DNA of 64,000 bases, taken from NCBI RefSeq assembly GCF_021088345.1, contig NZ_CP088156.1, positions 8,175,001-8,239,000 on the forward strand, written 5' to 3'. Under the pieces are notes generated by a model. It was given only the letters and a program-made list of their open reading frames with translations, was not told where the DNA came from and did no database searches. Shown here in pieces: positions 1 through 7,888 of the stretch. The translations under genes were made by a program, and so were the position numbers. The stretch is from Bradyrhizobium ontarionense (GTDB lineage: Bacteria; Pseudomonadota; Alphaproteobacteria; Rhizobiales; Xanthobacteraceae). Within the stretch, counting starts at the first letter, position 1. The number at the start of each line of letters is the position of its first letter.

Positions 1-365
1 CGCCAACGGCCGCCGGCGATTCGACCCGGCCCGATTTCCTGTTCGCGCAACTGACCTCGGCAACGTTCAGCTATTCGCCGAAGACTGGGCTCGGTTCGGC
101 GGCACAGCCGTTCCAGGGGACGGTGTCCGGCTATCTGCAGCAGTTCGTCAGCCAGCAGGGCAGCGCGTCGACGCTGGCGACCCAGCTCAGCCAGGGGCAG
201 AGCGTCGTCGTCAGCACGCTGAAGGAAAAGTTCAACTCGACGGCCGGGGTCAACATGGACAGCGAGATGTCCAACCTGATCCAGGTCCAGAACACCTATG
301 CGGCCAACGCCCATATCATGTCGGTCGTGCAAAGCATGATGCAGAGCCTGCTCCAGGCGTTTTAG
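1..365 (+). CDS. flgK: Flagellar hook-associated protein 1, C-terminal end (partial)
   Basis: The reading frame is open from the window edge to the stop at 363-365, so only about the last 120 residues are present. The C-terminus has the heptad-like helix typical of rod, hook and HAP proteins: VNMDSEMSNLIQVQNTYAAN followed by a hydrophobic tail ending LLQAF. HAP1 joins the hook to the HAP3/filament junction outside the cell. Position 15 bp before flgL matches the usual flgK-flgL order, so the two are probably co-transcribed. The internal GTG at 123 is not a credible start. Identity rests on the C-terminal motif and gene order. Confidence 0.88.
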   Translation, partial: PTAAGDSTRPDFLFAQLTSATFSYSPKTGLGSAAQPFQGTVSGYLQQFVSQQGSASTLATQLSQGQSVVVSTLKEKFNSTAGVNMDSEMSNLIQVQNTYAANAHIMSVVQSMMQSLLQAF

Positions 366-380
366 TGAGGCGCGTGTAAG

Positions 381-2252
381 ATGTCGATCAGCAGTATCAA
401 CTACGGAAGTTCTCTGCTCGGCCTGTCCGTGCGGAACATCACGAGCCAGCTCGCGGACCTCTCGACCCAGCTGTCGAGCGGCGTCAAGGCGAACAACTAC
501 GCCGGCATGGGGCCCGACGAGGGCTTCGCGATCGCGGCGCGGGCGCAGCTGTCGAACATCTCGGCCTTCTCGCTGACGATGACCCACGTCAACACCGTCA
601 TCGGGGCCGTCAATACCTCGCTGCAGTCGCTGTCCAAGATCCAGGGCCAGGTCCAGGGTGGCGCCTCGGCGACCCCGCAGAACCTGACCAGCACAGGGCA
701 GACCACGGGGCAGCAGACGGCACTGTCGAATCTCTCCGCGATCACCGGCATCCTCAATACCCAGGTCGGCGACCGCTACATCTTCTCCGGCAGCGCCACC
801 GACCGGCCGGCGGTCGCGTCGGCCGACGACATCCTGAACGGGACCAGCACGCAGGCCGGGCTGAAGCAGGTCATCGCGGAACGGCAGCAGGCCGATCTCG
901 GGCTCAACGGTCTCGGCCGTCTTAACCTCTCCGCGTCGGCAACGATGCCGATCACGCTGGCGGAGGACGTCGCCGGCTCGCCGTTCGGCTTCAAGCTGAG
1001 CGGGGTCACCTCGTCGCTGACCAACGCCACCGTGACCGGACCGTCGGGCTCGCCGGCGGGGATCTCGGTCGACCTCACCGCCGGCAATCCGAATGCGGGC
1101 GACCAGATCGGCTTCACCTTCAAGCTTCCGGACGGCACGTCCGAATCGATCAAGCTGACGGCGTCCACCACGACGCCGGCGCCGGCCAACACGTTTGCCA
1201 TCGGTGCGACACCGGCGGCCACGTCCGCCAATTTGAACGCGGCGCTCAACACGGCGCTGTCGACGCTCGCCGGCACCTCGCTGGTGGCGGCCTCGGCGGT
1301 GACCGCGGGCGACAACTTCTTCAACACGGCAAGCTCCGTGTCGGGAACCGTGGTCAACAACAAGCTCGCGACACCGGCGCCGATCACGGGAGCGACGCTG
1401 CTGTCGGGCCCGGGGGGGAGCGACTCGATCGCGACCAGTTTTGCGACCGGCGACACCATCACCGTGAACGGGCAGACGATCACCTTCGTCGCCTCGGGCG
1501 CCAGCGGCAACACCCAGATCAATGTCGGCGACAGCGTGCAGACGCTGCTGTCGAAGATCGACGCGCTCAGCGGAACGTCGAAGGCGTCGACGGTGAGCGG
1601 CGGCGCGATCACCTTGCGCACCGACGATGCCGCAAGCTTCTCCGTCACCAGTTCGAACGCCGGCGCATTGTCGGCGCTCGGCTTCTCCGGGACCGTCACG
1701 GCCGCGACGCCGCCCTTGCGGGTCTCCGGCGCACCGTTGGGGTCGGCGACGAGTCTCGTCAACGGCTCGGCCAACACCGTCGCCTGGTACACCGGCAACA
1801 CCGGTCCCGGCTCGGCGCGGTCGAGCTCGACCATCCGCGTCGACACCGCGCAGAGCATCCAGTACGGCGCTCAGGCCAACGAGTTCGCGATCCGCAGCCT
1901 GGTGCAGCAGACCGCGGTCTATGCTGCCGTGACCACGCCGCCGGCGGCCGCCAACGCCGGCCCGCAGATCGCCGCGCTCAGCCAGCGGATCGCCGCCAAC
2001 ATGACACCGCAACTCGGCCAGCAGTCGATTTCGGACATCCAGACCGATTTCGCCAATGCCCAGACCACGATGAAGGATGTCACGGCGCGCCAGACCCAGG
2101 CCAAGGCCGCGATGCAGAGCATGGTCGATCAGACCGAGGGCATTACCCAGAGCGAGGTGGCGAGTCAGATCCTGCAGCTGCAGACCAACCTCCAGGCGTC
2201 CTACCAGACGACCTCGATGCTGGCCCAGCTGACGCTGGTGAAATATCTGTGA
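381..2252 (+). CDS. flgL: Flagellar hook-associated protein 3 (FlgL), enlarged by an inserted domain
   Basis: A 623-residue protein of the flagellin/HAP3 family. The N-terminal helix (residues 1-140, ITSQLADLSTQLSSG) and C-terminal helix (last 100 residues, SDIQTDFANAQTTMKDV) are the conserved D0/D1 regions that pack in the HAP junction. It is about twice the usual HAP3 length. The extra middle part includes residues around 330-450 with the pattern TLLSG..GD.ITVNGQTITFVA..., which also occurs in the three flagellins downstream (DUF1522-like). Start ATG 381 follows gaggcg 15 bp after flgK. Export would be through the flagellar type III system, so no signal peptide is expected. Confidence 0.88.
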   Translation: MSISSINYGSSLLGLSVRNITSQLADLSTQLSSGVKANNYAGMGPDEGFAIAARAQLSNISAFSLTMTHVNTVIGAVNTSLQSLSKIQGQVQGGASATPQNLTSTGQTTGQQTALSNLSAITGILNTQVGDRYIFSGSATDRPAVASADDILNGTSTQAGLKQVIAERQQADLGLNGLGRLNLSASATMPITLAEDVAGSPFGFKLSGVTSSLTNATVTGPSGSPAGISVDLTAGNPNAGDQIGFTFKLPDGTSESIKLTASTTTPAPANTFAIGATPAATSANLNAALNTALSTLAGTSLVAASAVTAGDNFFNTASSVSGTVVNNKLATPAPITGATLLSGPGGSDSIATSFATGDTITVNGQTITFVASGASGNTQINVGDSVQTLLSKIDALSGTSKASTVSGGAITLRTDDAASFSVTSSNAGALSALGFSGTVTAATPPLRVSGAPLGSATSLVNGSANTVAWYTGNTGPGSARSSSTIRVDTAQSIQYGAQANEFAIRSLVQQTAVYAAVTTPPAAANAGPQIAALSQRIAANMTPQLGQQSISDIQTDFANAQTTMKDVTARQTQAKAAMQSMVDQTEGITQSEVASQILQLQTNLQASYQTTSMLAQLTLVKYL

Positions 2253-2269
2253 GACGCCGGGGGCGGCGG

Positions 2270-2285
2270 TTAGGTTTTCGTTAAC
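2270..2285 (+). promoter_or_regulatory. CtrA-type box upstream of the 2345-7537 operon
   Basis: TTAG-N7-TTAAC is one base from the CtrA consensus TTAA-N7-TTAAC, and is followed by CA. It lies 60 bp before the GTG start of the glycosyltransferase-like gene and just after the flgL stop. It suggests that the unknown operon has its own cell-cycle-type promoter. Binding is inferred from the motif only. Confidence 0.6.
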
Positions 2286-2344
2286 CACGTCTCTTTAGCT
2301 TTTGTTCAGATGTGGGGCGAGAGCCTCTCTTTCTGGAGGCTGAC

Positions 2345-3151
2345 GTGAGTGACGTGACCGACGAGCGGATCCACCTGGTGATCGCGACCCCGTGCTTCGG
2401 CGGCCAGGTGTCGAGCATCTATGCAAGCTCGATCTTTGCCCTGCAGCGGGAGCTGCGCGCGACCTCCAACGTCGACCTCACGGTCCACATGCGCGACGGC
2501 GACGCGCTGATCACGCGTGCCAGGGCCAATCTCGTCACGCTGTTCCTCAACGATCCCGCAGCGACCCATCTCCTGTTCATCGACGCCGACATCGGCTTCC
2601 AGCCCAGGCAGGTGTTCCGGCTGATCGAATCCGGCGGCGACATGGTCGCCGGTGTCTATCCGGTCAAGAAGGTCAACTGGAACAAGGCGCGGCGCGCCAT
2701 CAACTCCAACCGCATGGACGTGCCTGCGGCTTCCCTCGACTACGTGCTCGAGATCGAGGATCCGGACCACGTCGCGGTGGTCAACGGCTTCACGCGGGTG
2801 CGCTATGCCGGGACCGGCTTCCTGATGGTCCGCCGCCGCGTGATCGAGGCGATGTGCGCGCATCCTGCTTACGCGCCGCTGCAGTTCTTCCGCGAGCATT
2901 CGCATGATGCGCTGGCCGGCAATCCGAACCGTTTCGCGCTGTTCGAATGCATGATCGATCCGGAGACGGGCACCTATCTCAGCGAGGATTTTGCGTTCTG
3001 CAAGCGGTGGACCGATCTCGGCGGCGAGATCTGGGCCGATCTCGACAGCCGGCTCGATCATGTCGGGCCCTCCGTGTTCCATGGCAACGTGGCGTCGCAA
3101 TTCGCGTCGGCAGCCGCGGTACCGACCGCCGTTGCCGTCGACGCAGCCTGA
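2345..3151 (+). CDS. GT-A-fold glycosyltransferase-like protein
   Basis: 268 residues with no signal peptide or membrane segment. Seen: an N-terminal IATPCFGGQVSS strand-loop, DALITRARANLV, then LLFIDADIGFQP. The DAD triplet after a hydrophobic strand is the usual metal/nucleotide-sugar site of GT-A enzymes, and YAGTGFLMVRRR follows. The layout resembles small bacterial relatives of Anp1/Mnn9-type transferases; substrate unknown. GTG 2345 is preferred over GTG 2312 because ggagg at 2335-2339 is correctly spaced from it. First gene of a tight same-strand run (next gene 9 bp on) between flgL and the flagellins, behind a CtrA-type box. A role in flagellin or surface glycosylation is inference. 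Confidence 0.72.
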   Translation: MSDVTDERIHLVIATPCFGGQVSSIYASSIFALQRELRATSNVDLTVHMRDGDALITRARANLVTLFLNDPAATHLLFIDADIGFQPRQVFRLIESGGDMVAGVYPVKKVNWNKARRAINSNRMDVPAASLDYVLEIEDPDHVAVVNGFTRVRYAGTGFLMVRRRVIEAMCAHPAYAPLQFFREHSHDALAGNPNRFALFECMIDPETGTYLSEDFAFCKRWTDLGGEIWADLDSRLDHVGPSVFHGNVASQFASAAAVPTAVAVDAA

Positions 3152-3160
3152 CGATCGCCG

Positions 3161-4789
3161 ATGATGTCGCCCGCGACCCGCCCGGAGATATCGACGTCGT
3201 CCGGCAGAGATCGGCGCGAGCAGGGCGCTGCGACCGGGCTGCGTGACCTGTTCGCGCTGCTCGGCGACCTCCTGATCGACGGCGGTGATTCACGGCTGGC
3301 GCTTGATCGGCCCTGGGGCCGCAACGTCTATGGCTGCGGGCCGTCGCCGGCGCCGGACCTTCTGTGCTTTGCATCGAGCACGGCGTCGCCCATTTCGGAG
3401 CGCGCCTATGCACGCGCCGAACTGGCGCGCGAGCAGTTGATGCATGCGGCGATCTCGCTCGGACTCGATGAGGCGCTCGACCGGCGTACCGAGCAGATGC
3501 GCTGCGAATTGCGCCGCCATCTCGGACTTGCCGACGATGTGGACGTCGTGTTCTCGCCCTCGGGCACCGACAGTCAGCTTCACGCGCTGGCGCTGGCACG
3601 ATTGCGGCTCGGCGCCTCCGTGACGAGCGTCGTCGTTGCCGGCGACCAGACCGGCAGCGGCACCTCCGCGAGCGCGCGCGGACGTCATTTCAGCACGCGG
3701 ACGGCAAACGGTCTGTCGGTGACCAGAGACGCGCCGATCGAGGGCCTTTCGGGCGAGACGGTGTCGCTGCCGCTGTTCGAAGCCGCCGCGATGCAGGCGC
3801 GCGGCGATGCCGGCGAGGCGGTGCTCGATGCGGTCGGGGCGCTGGTTCGCGATGGGCGCAACGTTCTGCTGCAGATCATGGACTCCTCGAAGCTCGGCTG
3901 GCGCGCGCCGGACCGGGCCTGCCTGGACGAGGTGGCGCGACGCTGGCCGGGGCGCGTCCAGATCGTCGTCGACGCCTGCCAGATGCGGCTCGGCCTGGGG
4001 CGGCTGCGTGACCATCTCGACCGCGGCCATATGGTTCTGATCTCGGGCTCGAAGTTCTACGGCGGTCCGGCCTTCAGCGGCGCGCTGCTGGTGCCGGGCG
4101 CGGTGTCCTCCGCCCTGCACAAGGGCGATCCGGTCGCAGCCGGACTGTTCGACTACGTCAACCGCAGCGATTGGCCGGCGACCTGGACCGATCTGCGGGC
4201 GCGCTCGACGCCGCGCGCCAACATCGGACAATGGCTGCGCTGGGAAGCCGCGCTCGAGGAGATCGCGGCCTATCATGCGGTGCCCGAGGCGTTCCGCCGC
4301 ATGGCCATACGACAGCTCGGGGAGACGATCGAAAGCCTGCTGGTGCTGTCGCCGGTGCTCCGCCCGATCGCGACCGATGCGCTTGCCGCGGATGACGACG
4401 ATGGCGAGTTCGGCTTTGCCACCATCTTCCCGTTCGCGCTCCAGCGCAGCGGGCGCCTGCTCGGTCTCGGCGAGACGCAGGCGGTCTATCGCGCGCTCCA
4501 GCACGATCTGAGCGGTCGCTTCACCGGGCGCGCGGCCGCCGTGGCCGCGCGTCAGTGCCTGGTCGGCCAGCCGGTCCGGATCGAACGCGCCGATGGCGGG
4601 CCGGTCGGGGCGCTGCGGCTGTGCATCGGCGCCCGCCAGGTGACCGAGGCGTGGTGTGATGACGTCACCGCCGCCCGCGTCAATCTCGAAGCCGACATCG
4701 ACCACATCGTCGACGTGGTCGCGAAAACAGAGCTGCTCGTGTCGGACGTGAGCAGCCAGGATCTCAGGGACATCTGCAATGCCATCTGA
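3161..4789 (+). CDS. Fold-type-I PLP-dependent enzyme (aminotransferase class V-like)
   Basis: 542 residues. PLP hallmarks are visible: SPSGTDSQLHAL at about residues 128-139 (phosphate-binding loop), VVDACQMR with D271 (pairs with pyridine N1), and SGSKFYGGP with K298 as the Schiff-base lysine. It is longer than a standard class V aminotransferase (about 380-420) and matches no named enzyme that I recognise, so the reaction (transamination, desulfuration, decarboxylation) is open. Starts 9 bp after the glycosyltransferase-like gene; its end overlaps the ATP-grasp gene by 11 bp, indicating translational coupling. ATG 3161 and ATG 3164 are adjacent alternatives. Confidence 0.72.
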   Translation: MMSPATRPEISTSSGRDRREQGAATGLRDLFALLGDLLIDGGDSRLALDRPWGRNVYGCGPSPAPDLLCFASSTASPISERAYARAELAREQLMHAAISLGLDEALDRRTEQMRCELRRHLGLADDVDVVFSPSGTDSQLHALALARLRLGASVTSVVVAGDQTGSGTSASARGRHFSTRTANGLSVTRDAPIEGLSGETVSLPLFEAAAMQARGDAGEAVLDAVGALVRDGRNVLLQIMDSSKLGWRAPDRACLDEVARRWPGRVQIVVDACQMRLGLGRLRDHLDRGHMVLISGSKFYGGPAFSGALLVPGAVSSALHKGDPVAAGLFDYVNRSDWPATWTDLRARSTPRANIGQWLRWEAALEEIAAYHAVPEAFRRMAIRQLGETIESLLVLSPVLRPIATDALAADDDDGEFGFATIFPFALQRSGRLLGLGETQAVYRALQHDLSGRFTGRAAAVAARQCLVGQPVRIERADGGPVGALRLCIGARQVTEAWCDDVTAARVNLEADIDHIVDVVAKTELLVSDVSSQDLRDICNAI

Positions 4790-6032
4790 CCTGCTCGCTG
4801 TGGCGGAATCCGCCCGCATTCAATGTGCCGACCGGATCGGCATGGCCAAGCTCGCCAAGGCTGCCTTCGACGGCCAGGATCTGAAACCGATGTGGGCCGC
4901 CGCGCTCGGCAAGATGCTCGACGGCGCCGTCGAACCGGGCGAGGGGCTCGATCTCGCGCTGGTCGCGCAGCTGATCGGGGAGCAGTCGTCCGGGCTCGCG
5001 ATCCAGCACGACGTGCTGCAGTCGCAGCAGCTGTACCGGCTGCCGTGCAACAGTCCGACGCCGCGGCTGCGCGTGCTCGCGCTTGCGGCCGCGACCGATA
5101 TGGGCAGCAACACGCCGATCGAGTTCCTGCTGGAGGATTCCGACATCGAGCTCATTGTGCTCTACGTCGTTCCGGGTGCGGACCTGCCCGCACCGCTGCC
5201 GGCCCACGACGTCGCCATCGTCATCGCCTCGGACTCGGATGATTGTCAGCACGCGCTGCGTGAGATCGATGCCGTCGCGGCGCGCTGGCCGCGTCCGCTG
5301 CTGAACCCGCCGCGGCAGATCTGGCATCTCGACCGCGACAAGCTGCATGCGCTGCTCGTCGGCATCGAGGGGCTGTCCATCCCGGCGACCATTCCCGTCG
5401 ACCGCGAGCGCTTGATCGAGATCGCCGACGAGCGCGAGTGGATCGCCACGATCGACGGCGCGCTTGGCTTTCCCATCATCATCCGGCCGCGCGGCTCGCA
5501 TGCCGGCGTCGGACTGGAAAAGATCGAGGAGCCGGTCGAGCTCTCGCTCTATCTCGACGAGCGGGACGAGCAGGAGTTCTTCGTCGCGCGCTTCGTCGAC
5601 TACGCCAGCGAGGACGGACAATACCGCAAATATCGCGTCGTCTTCGTCGACGGCGTGCCTTACGCCTGCCACATGGCGATCGCACGGCGCTGGGACATCT
5701 GGTATCTCAACGCCAACATGGCGGGAAGCGAGAGCAAACGGCTGGAGGAGGCGGCCTTCATGCAGACCTTCGACATCGGCTTCGGTCGCCGTCATCGCTC
5801 CGTGCTCTCCGCGATCGCCGAACGCATCGGGCTGGACTACTTCATCATCGACTGCGCCGAGACCAAGGATGGCGCGCTGCTCGTGTTCGAGGCCGACAAC
5901 ACCGCCGTCGTCCACAACATGGATCCGCCGGACGTCTTTCCCTACAAGCCGCCGCAGATGCAGAAGATCTTTGCGGCCTTCGCGGCCATGATCACGAAAC
6001 GGGCCGCGTTGTCAGCGGAGCGGGCGGCGTGA
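4779..6032 (+). CDS. ATP-grasp ligase-like protein (RimK/glutathione-synthetase type)
   Basis: 417 residues. A helical N-terminal part (1-95) and a Rossmann-like part (about 100-190) precede an ATP-grasp domain from about 215. In the latter GFPIIIRPRGSHAGVGLEKI is the ATP-binding strand and glycine-rich loop, with Arg where Lys is usual. QYRKYRVVFVDG and VFEADNTAVVHNMD supply the late acidic/Asn metal ligands. Such enzymes join a carboxylate to an amine or thiol through an acyl phosphate. It overlaps the PLP gene by 11 bp and the decarboxylase by 4 bp (GTGA), so the three are a translationally coupled unit. The substrate is unknown; an amino-acid conjugate or peptide is inferred from neighbours. 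Confidence 0.75.
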   Translation: MPSDLLAVAESARIQCADRIGMAKLAKAAFDGQDLKPMWAAALGKMLDGAVEPGEGLDLALVAQLIGEQSSGLAIQHDVLQSQQLYRLPCNSPTPRLRVLALAAATDMGSNTPIEFLLEDSDIELIVLYVVPGADLPAPLPAHDVAIVIASDSDDCQHALREIDAVAARWPRPLLNPPRQIWHLDRDKLHALLVGIEGLSIPATIPVDRERLIEIADEREWIATIDGALGFPIIIRPRGSHAGVGLEKIEEPVELSLYLDERDEQEFFVARFVDYASEDGQYRKYRVVFVDGVPYACHMAIARRWDIWYLNANMAGSESKRLEEAAFMQTFDIGFGRRHRSVLSAIAERIGLDYFIIDCAETKDGALLVFEADNTAVVHNMDPPDVFPYKPPQMQKIFAAFAAMITKRAALSAERAA

Positions 6033-7537
6033 CCGCGACGACGCGGACGGATCGGCTGCAGCCGACGGACGAGACGCTCGATCCGCCGGACTGGGACGAG
6101 GTCCGCGCGCAGGGTCATCGCATGCTCGACGACATGATCGACTACGTCGCCGATATCCGCGACCGTCCGGTGTGGCAGCCGATGTCGCAGGCGACGCGGC
6201 GGCGCTTTCGCAGCGAGCTGCCGCGCGCGCCGACCGATCTCGCCGAGGTCTATCGCGACTTCACCGACCTCGTCGTTCCCCACGCCACCGGCAACGTGCA
6301 TCCCGGCTTCATGGGCTGGGTGCATGGCGGCGGCACCGTCGTCGGCATGCTCGCCGAGATGCTCGCGGCCGGATTGAACGCCAATCTCGGTGGTCGCGAT
6401 CATGCGCCGATCGAGATCGAGCGGCAGATCGTGGACTGGACGCGCCAGCTGTTCGGCTTCCCGCAGGGTGCAAGCGGCATCTTCGTCACGGGCACGTCGA
6501 TGGCCAATCTGATGGCGGTGCTGGTAGCGCGCCGCGCCGCGCTCGGCGCCACCGTCCGCCGCGAGGGGCTCGGCGAAGCCGGCCGGCGATTGCGCGCTTA
6601 CACGTCGAAGGCCGCGCATGGCTGCATCGCCAAGGCGATGGACATTGCCGGATTGGGAAGCGATGCCCTCGGCTGCATCGCTGTCGATCATGCGCACCGC
6701 ATCGATGTCGCCGAACTGCGGAGCGCGATCGCGCGCGACCGGGCGTCCGGCTTGCATCCGTTCATCGTCGTCGCGTCCGCAGGCACGGTCGATGTCGGCG
6801 CCATCGACGATCTCGCCGGGGTGGCCGAGCTCTGCCGTACCGAGGGTCTCTGGTTTCACGTCGATGGCGCGTTCGGCGCGCTGGCGATGCTGTCGCCTGA
6901 GCTCGCGCCGAGGCTCGTCGGCATCGAATGCGCGGATTCGATCGCGCTCGATTTCCACAAATGGGGGCAGGTGCCGTACGACGCCGGCTTCCTTCTGGTG
7001 CGCGACGGCGTGCGCCATCGCGAGGCCTTTGCGTCGCCGGCCGCCTATCTGCGGCGCGAGACACGCGGGCTGGCGGCGGGCACGGACTGGCCGTGCGATT
7101 TCGGTCCCGATCTGTCGCGCGGCTTCCGGGCGCTGAAAACCTGGTTCACGCTCAGGACGTTCGGCACCGACCGCCTCGGCGCCGCGATCGCGCGTGCTTG
7201 CGCGCTCGCACGCCATCTCGAGGCGCGGGTGCTCGCCGAGCCCGAGCTCCAGCTGCTCGCGCCCGTCAACCTCAACATCGTCTGTTTTCGCTTCCGGGCC
7301 GACGATGCCGATGCGATCAATGGCGAGATCGTCGCCGACGTCCAGGAATCCGGCATCGCCGCGCCATCGACCACGATGCTCGATGGACGGCTGGCCATTC
7401 GCGCGGCCATCGTGAACCATCGCACCCAGCTCCGTGACGTGGATCGGCTGGTTGCGGCGGTCCTGACGTTCGGCCGCCAGCGCGTGGCCGGCCTCACACC
7501 CCTGATCGAGATCGAGGCGCCGTCGCTCGCGCCCTGA
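6029..7537 (+). CDS. PLP-dependent group II amino acid decarboxylase
   Basis: 502 residues, typical for the aromatic-L-amino-acid / glutamate decarboxylase family. Seen: HPGFMGWVHGGG, GIFVTGTSMANLMA, WFHVDGAFGA with D279 (N1 of PLP), and SIALDFHKWGQ with K311 as the catalytic lysine. The start is GTG 6029, overlapping the ATP-grasp stop in GTGA; the frame is open upstream but that part is a shadow of the previous gene. Last gene of the four-gene operon. Substrate is not predictable with confidence from motifs; His, Tyr, Trp, diaminobutyrate or a bespoke amino acid are all possible. It could supply an amine to the ATP-grasp ligase (inference). Confidence 0.82.
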   Translation: MTATTRTDRLQPTDETLDPPDWDEVRAQGHRMLDDMIDYVADIRDRPVWQPMSQATRRRFRSELPRAPTDLAEVYRDFTDLVVPHATGNVHPGFMGWVHGGGTVVGMLAEMLAAGLNANLGGRDHAPIEIERQIVDWTRQLFGFPQGASGIFVTGTSMANLMAVLVARRAALGATVRREGLGEAGRRLRAYTSKAAHGCIAKAMDIAGLGSDALGCIAVDHAHRIDVAELRSAIARDRASGLHPFIVVASAGTVDVGAIDDLAGVAELCRTEGLWFHVDGAFGALAMLSPELAPRLVGIECADSIALDFHKWGQVPYDAGFLLVRDGVRHREAFASPAAYLRRETRGLAAGTDWPCDFGPDLSRGFRALKTWFTLRTFGTDRLGAAIARACALARHLEARVLAEPELQLLAPVNLNIVCFRFRADDADAINGEIVADVQESGIAAPSTTMLDGRLAIRAAIVNHRTQLRDVDRLVAAVLTFGRQRVAGLTPLIEIEAPSLAP

Positions 7538-7773
7538 CCGGCAACGCGGCCTCCCGGCTTCGTTCAACCGCTGCTCGACGTCGTCGTCGCGACGAGGCCG
7601 TCGACGCCGCGTCAACCTTTCCAAAGGTGGTTGACGCATGGTGAACGACGTGCCGTCGTTTGTAAATATGCAAGCCTTTTCAAGGGTCCATTCGGTCGTC
7701 TGACGCCGCAATGGAGCTCGTTCTGCGCCGATACGAACGATTGAACTGATAGGGACCCGCAACCGCTTCAGCG

Positions 7774-7888
7774 TTTGTTATCCACTGCCGTTCACCGTGA
7801 CGCGCGTTGCCCTGGCCGCGAAGTCGACCCGGGCTTCACTCCGATCTCGAAGGGATCGGGCGTTTGCTTCACACCAGAAGGTATCAAC
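7774..7888 (+). promoter_or_regulatory. Conserved 5' leader of flagellin gene 1
   Basis: About 115 nt before the first flagellin ATG align with the leader of flagellin 2 (10271-10388). Both begin TTTGTTA-CCAC, continue GTT-ACCGTGA, and share a run around gaagggatcgggc and ttcacaccagaagg just before the start. Conservation outside coding sequence points to a regulatory leader. In Caulobacter, FlbT binds the fljK 5' leader and destabilises the mRNA, and flbT lies between these two genes. Positions 7538-7773 upstream hold no gene that I can support. Confidence 0.5.

Noticed and set aside
5438..6028. N-terminal extension of the decarboxylase by 197 codons
   Set aside because: That stretch is the shadow of the ATP-grasp gene; family start is at GTG 6029 in a GTGA overlap.
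7775..7888. 38-codon N-terminal extension of flagellin 1
   Set aside because: Flagellins begin directly with the conserved SGIVLSASVRQ; the extension lies in the conserved leader and is not in frame-conserved form in copy 2.
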